DNA of 64,000 bases from Prorocentrum cordatum (lineage: Eukaryota > Sar > Dinophyceae > Prorocentrales > Prorocentraceae), in contig CAUYUJ010016295.1 in assembly GCA_963575745.1 (NCBI GenBank), forward strand, positions 1 to 64,000. Direction: 5' to 3'. A program made the position numbers and the translations under genes. Below, piece by piece: positions 60,340-64,000 of the stretch (within the stretch, counting starts at the first letter, position 1; each line of letters opens with the position of its first letter). The notes under the pieces were generated by a model. That model ran no database searches, was not told where the DNA came from, and saw nothing but the letters and a program-made list of their open reading frames with translations.

Positions 60340-61400
60340 AAGGATGCTCTATGAAAATGTGAAACGTGTGGTTGCGGGAAGAACACATCCCACATGGCGA
60401 AGTGCAAACACTGGACGCCACTGGACCAATGGGTTAAAGCAAGAGGAGTCGGGCACCGCCGAGCAGAATGGAGGCAAAGGGAAACCAGATGGAGGCAGGA
60501 AAGGTGGGCGGCGTGCTGCGCTCACTGATGGCGCTGCTCCTGCTGGTGCTCTTCCTTCCGTCGATGTGATGTCGTCTGGTGAGGTGCAGCAGCGCATCCC
60601 TCTTGCAAAGGAAAGTGGGCACAATTCGGTTGCCAAACAATACGAAGTGGCATACATGGCGGCTCAACCTCAACAGCCAGAGCCAGCCAAGCTGCGAGCC
60701 GACAAAGCCAGCCAGGACATCAAAAACTGGCAAGCATGCTCGCAGATCAGTGTGACCACCTTGATTCGTTGCTATCAAAGGTCGCTGCCCAGGAGGAGAA
60801 ATTCTTGGACACACAGTCGAAGATGGAAGCAGCCGACAACATTGACAATTACACTGAGACGATTCGAGAGCTCCGGGCTGACGTAGTTGTTCCAGCAGCG
60901 GCGCCGAACGCCACGATCAGCGTGGAAGAAATACTTCAGCCACGTTCACGTTCAGTGGGGCGAGCGATCTGTTCTGGCTGGCGGGCTGCGAGGACGTTGA
61001 AGCTACGGACATGGAGCAAGCCCAACAACGTGAATAACTGTTGGCAAGTGAACTCAAGGCAATCACAACAAAGTTGTTTGGCGAAGCTCGTGCAAAGGCC
61101 AAGGAGAAGATTGATGAGCACGACGAAGTCAAGACCATATTGGTGGGAAAGAAAAGGAAGACAGCAGATGGAGCTGCTGCCAAACCTACCAACGATGGGA
61201 ACCGTGGGGCCTCTGCGGCGTCTGCTGCTGCCGCGTGCCCCGCTGCGACTGAGGCAGGGCAGAACGCGACTCCACCCAAAGTGGCAGGCATTATTGGCAT
61301 TGGCAAAGGCAAAGGCAGAGCCATCGGCGAGGCAGGAGACCCCAGGATGCGCGCACGTGACCTGCTGGAGTCCACGGCTGCCCCGCCACCGTTTTAGCCA
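60340..61400 (+). pseudogene. LINE ORF1-like region (zinc finger, coiled coil), degraded
   Basis: At 60,350-60,420 one frame reads KCETCGCGKNTSHMAKCKHW, a C-x2-C...C-type zinc ribbon near an upstream stop. Further on, in other frames, come AKLRADKASQDIKNW (about 60,690) and LDSLLSKVAAQEEKFLDTQS followed by TETIRELRADVV (about 60,760-60,890), which looks like a coiled coil. Next are ITTKLFGEARAKAKEKIDEH (about 61,060) and a Gly/Ala/Lys-rich end. A zinc ribbon followed by coiled coil is the layout I associate with the first ORF of dinoflagellate LINEs. Stops and frame changes show decay. Confidence is limited. Confidence 0.45.
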
Positions 61401-62300
61401 TGATGGAGATGCTGACATGGGAGGCGCCCTGACCCATGAAAGCGATGACACGAAGGGCTGCGCGAGTTCTACTTCAAGATTTGGCTACACGCTCGCTGGG
61501 CATGAACCTGGCGCTCCATGGCCACATGCGGCGGCTGTTGCTGGGCATGAACCTGGCGCTCAGTGTCGGCGCGATTTTCGACACGATCTGCATCCCCGAG
61601 CTCGAGCTCGCACCGGTGCTTCCCGAACTTCGAGGGCTTCTGGGATTTCAGCGACCAGGCGCACTTCACCCGCGACCTTTGCTTTCCATATAGATGAGGT
61701 CGCCCATCCGTCTGGCCGACCGCTGGAGGCATCCCCGGACTGGGCCTGATCCTGGGGCTCGGGAGGCGAGGCCACCTTGTCCGATAGTCACTGGCAATTT
61801 CGGTTCTTGGCGGAGTGCCAAGAAGATCCTACCTCGCCTCACCACTCCACCTTTGGGGGGCGTCGCCTGTCTGCAGGAGCGCCGACTAATCCAGCAGTAT
61901 GATGGGGTAGCAGATCGTCTGGGGAGGAATGGTTGAGGATTTTTTGGAACCAGAGAAATTCGTCTCGAATCTGGAAGGGTTTGGTCGGGCCACGTGGAGG
62001 CCTGGTGTGCTGACCCTGTTCTGGTGCCTGGGCGTCTCTGCCGTTGCTTTTTTCAACGCTATAGTCTTGGGCCCATGGGCCCCCGCTCCCTCCTGTCTCC
62101 ATGATAGCGAAGGGCTTTCGCCGCGGAACATTATATCCTGGAAAAGCTTGGGGCTGCAGATGCTTGGCGAGGATTTCTGCGCACCCTCGGCGGGGGTCTC
62201 AATGTCTCGCCGAACGCAGCGACGTTGGGCTTCCTAGCGCACCACGTCAGAGGCGCGGCGCGCGCTGACCCCAGTGCCCCGTCGCGCGCGTCGGTGGCGG
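61401..62300. other. No recognisable gene
   Basis: Contains a doubled CTGGGCATGAACCTGGCGCTC-like word (61,496 and 61,541). This would be the middle of a LINE if the flanking pieces belong together, but no domain is visible. Confidence 0.35.
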
Positions 62301-62306
62301 ACAAAC

Positions 62307-62579
<273 letters not shown>

Positions 62580-62879
62580 ACGATCGATTTTTTCGTCGCG
62601 CATCGTGGCCTGGACGCGGCGGTCAAGAAGATCGCCGCGGACATCTCAGCCCCCCTCAAGCCCCGGGGGCCCGCGGTGATCGAGGTAGGGGCCGACGTCG
62701 AGGACGTCCTACATCGGGCCCCCGAGGCGCGCCGGGATTCCCCCCCGGCGCCTCTTCTTGGGTCCCGACGGGAACCGCCTCATTATCAGGCAGTGCAGGG
62801 ACCTCCTTAGAGGCCCCATTCGATCGACTAGGAGGGGTAGATGCCGAACGCGTCGCTCTGGAGGGAGACGCCCGAGATG

Positions 62880-64000
62880 ACGCCATCTAGGTGATCGACG
62901 CTGCTTTCCCCAAGCGCAGCGAGATTGCTTGGGCTGAGCTCGTGGCTGTGACAGGCGCCCCCCCTGCAGGCGCGCGCGGTTGTCTGCCCGCGGAGTTGGG
63001 GGAAAGCCTTCTTTCCAGTGTACTAGCGACGCGTCATAGATCTTATGCCCAGCCTCCCAGAGCCCTTGGTTGGGCGGCGGGGCGTCTCGGGGAGATATCC
63101 AGCCTCCTGGCCCGAGGCGAGACCCCGAATTCGGATGGTTATCTTGGGATACTGGTCAAGCAGATCGTTGACGCCCTGAAGTCGGGATGTCCCTTTCGGT
63201 GTTTCCGGAACGCACGGGGGTCGTTGTGACGTCCGATCTTGCGCGGTTTGGTCATGTTACTCATGATCGACCCAGGGGGGGCCCGCAATGTCCTCGCTGT
63301 TGTTCTCCAGTTTGCCGAGGATGTTATGCGCTGCGCGTTCCTGTCCGGGGGCCCGCTCCGCCCCCGGGCCTTTGAAGAGTTCGGGGCTCGCGAGGCCCGC
63401 GGGTTCCTGAAGGGGGTCGAAGTCCCGGGGCCCCTTGGAGGCCCTGCTGGGCCCGCCGACCAGGAGAGCAATGGTCTCTCGCGCAGCGCATCTCCGCGGG
63501 CCCGACTGGAACACCAACGGGGCCTCTGGAAGACAGCGAGGGCGGCCAGCGACGGGCCCCACGGCCTATTCGAGCTGTTCCAAGGCGGGGCCCCAGTAGA
63601 CAAGCGCCCAGAGGTCAACGCTACCCGGGCTTTCTCCGGGACTCTGAAGAGCAACGCGTGCACGCCGGACGGCTGGCACCCAAAGCGCGTTCCCATGCTC
63701 TGCGACCAGAGCTTTTCTGCCGCCGCGCTGATGTACCAGTTGATGCAGATCGCGGGTGTTGCGCCGCCCCGCCAAATGCCGCGTCTTGTCGCCCCCCTGT
63801 CCTAAACCTGATCCGACTGCTAGGAGGCCACAGGACATGTTGGAGGGCTCCTTCGATTGTTCGGCAAGGTTCAGAAGCGTCGATCCCGTTCCTGGGAGAT
63901 GGGGCACGGCGTGGGCTCTGCGTTGCGGATAACTCCCAAGAGGTCCCCATCTCATACGGAGGCAAGCTGTCGTAGCATAGCGCTCCGGGAATTCGGAGGC
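62880..64000 (+). pseudogene. LINE reverse transcriptase, 5' part, cut by the window end
   Basis: From 62,890 to 63,229 and from 63,239 to 63,805 the protein-like frames change. NACTPDGWHPKRVPMLCD (about 63,650) followed by LMQIAGVAPPRQMPRLVAPL (about 63,740) matches the DGWHPR and fingers region at the start of dinoflagellate LINE-type RTs. After a frame change GGLLRLFGKVQKRRSRSWEM (about 63,835) fits the next RT block. No catalytic YxDD lies inside the window. Stops and frameshifts suggest a dead copy, but the remainder is not visible. Confidence 0.5.

Overview
The window looks like nuclear DNA of a dinoflagellate. The reasons are high GC, kilobase-scale microsatellites, dispersed and tandem duplications, and retroelement families of the kind known from dinoflagellate genomes (a copia-type Pol, LINE-type RTs with C-terminal zinc ribbons, and tyrosine-recombinase retroelements). 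A Prorocentrum-like species is my guess from the general look of the proteins; it is not proven here. No rRNA, tRNA, CRISPR array or bacterial-style operon was recognised, and I found no unambiguous single-copy host gene. The interpretable content is almost entirely mobile elements and repeats.

Layout. 0-16 kb holds repeats (GAT, GGA and ATGT microsatellites, C-tracts, minisatellites, a degenerate CTCTTGGG-type family with an exact 515-bp tandem duplication), one frame-broken LINE (about 3.95-7.36 kb) and two copies of a small TIR element (9.07 and 11.22 kb). 16.8-29.1 kb is a nearly intact, unusually large (12.35 kb) copia-type LTR retrotransposon. It has 250-bp LTRs differing at 3 positions, a tRNA-Met-like primer site, a polypurine tract, gag with two zinc knuckles, an aspartic protease, a DDE integrase, RT and RNase H. 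Its frames step by -1 from one block to the next, and a family of GNRA-tetraloop hairpins recurs through its leader, coding and 3' regions. 29-36 kb is mostly microsatellite and satellite. 36.3-41.9 kb (minus strand) holds pieces of a tyrosine-recombinase (DIRS-like) retroelement: an RNase H-like domain, a Cys-rich piece and a frame-broken recombinase.

43,197-53,435 is the most remarkable segment: a 10.2-kb DNA element bounded by perfect 20-bp terminal inverted repeats. It sits inside a host repeat whose undisturbed tandem neighbour shows the empty site (2-bp TT duplication). It carries five co-oriented ORFs, the last a transposase-like protein with distant resemblance to CACTA/KDZ-type transposases. 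All six non-coding intervals (before the first gene, between genes, after the last) hold a cluster of short AGCGGT/ACCGCT hairpins, about 34 copies in all. AT-rich islands lie just inside both ends, and a 140-bp long inverted repeat and a 54-bp perfect palindrome lie between genes.

53.4-64 kb returns to repeats: a roughly 1.9-kb tandem segmental duplication rich in the CTCTTGGG family, a third copy of the small TIR element with a likely 7-bp target duplication, GGA/TCC and GA microsatellites, and two degraded LINE pieces (a zinc-finger plus coiled-coil ORF1-like region, and the start of an RT cut by the window edge).
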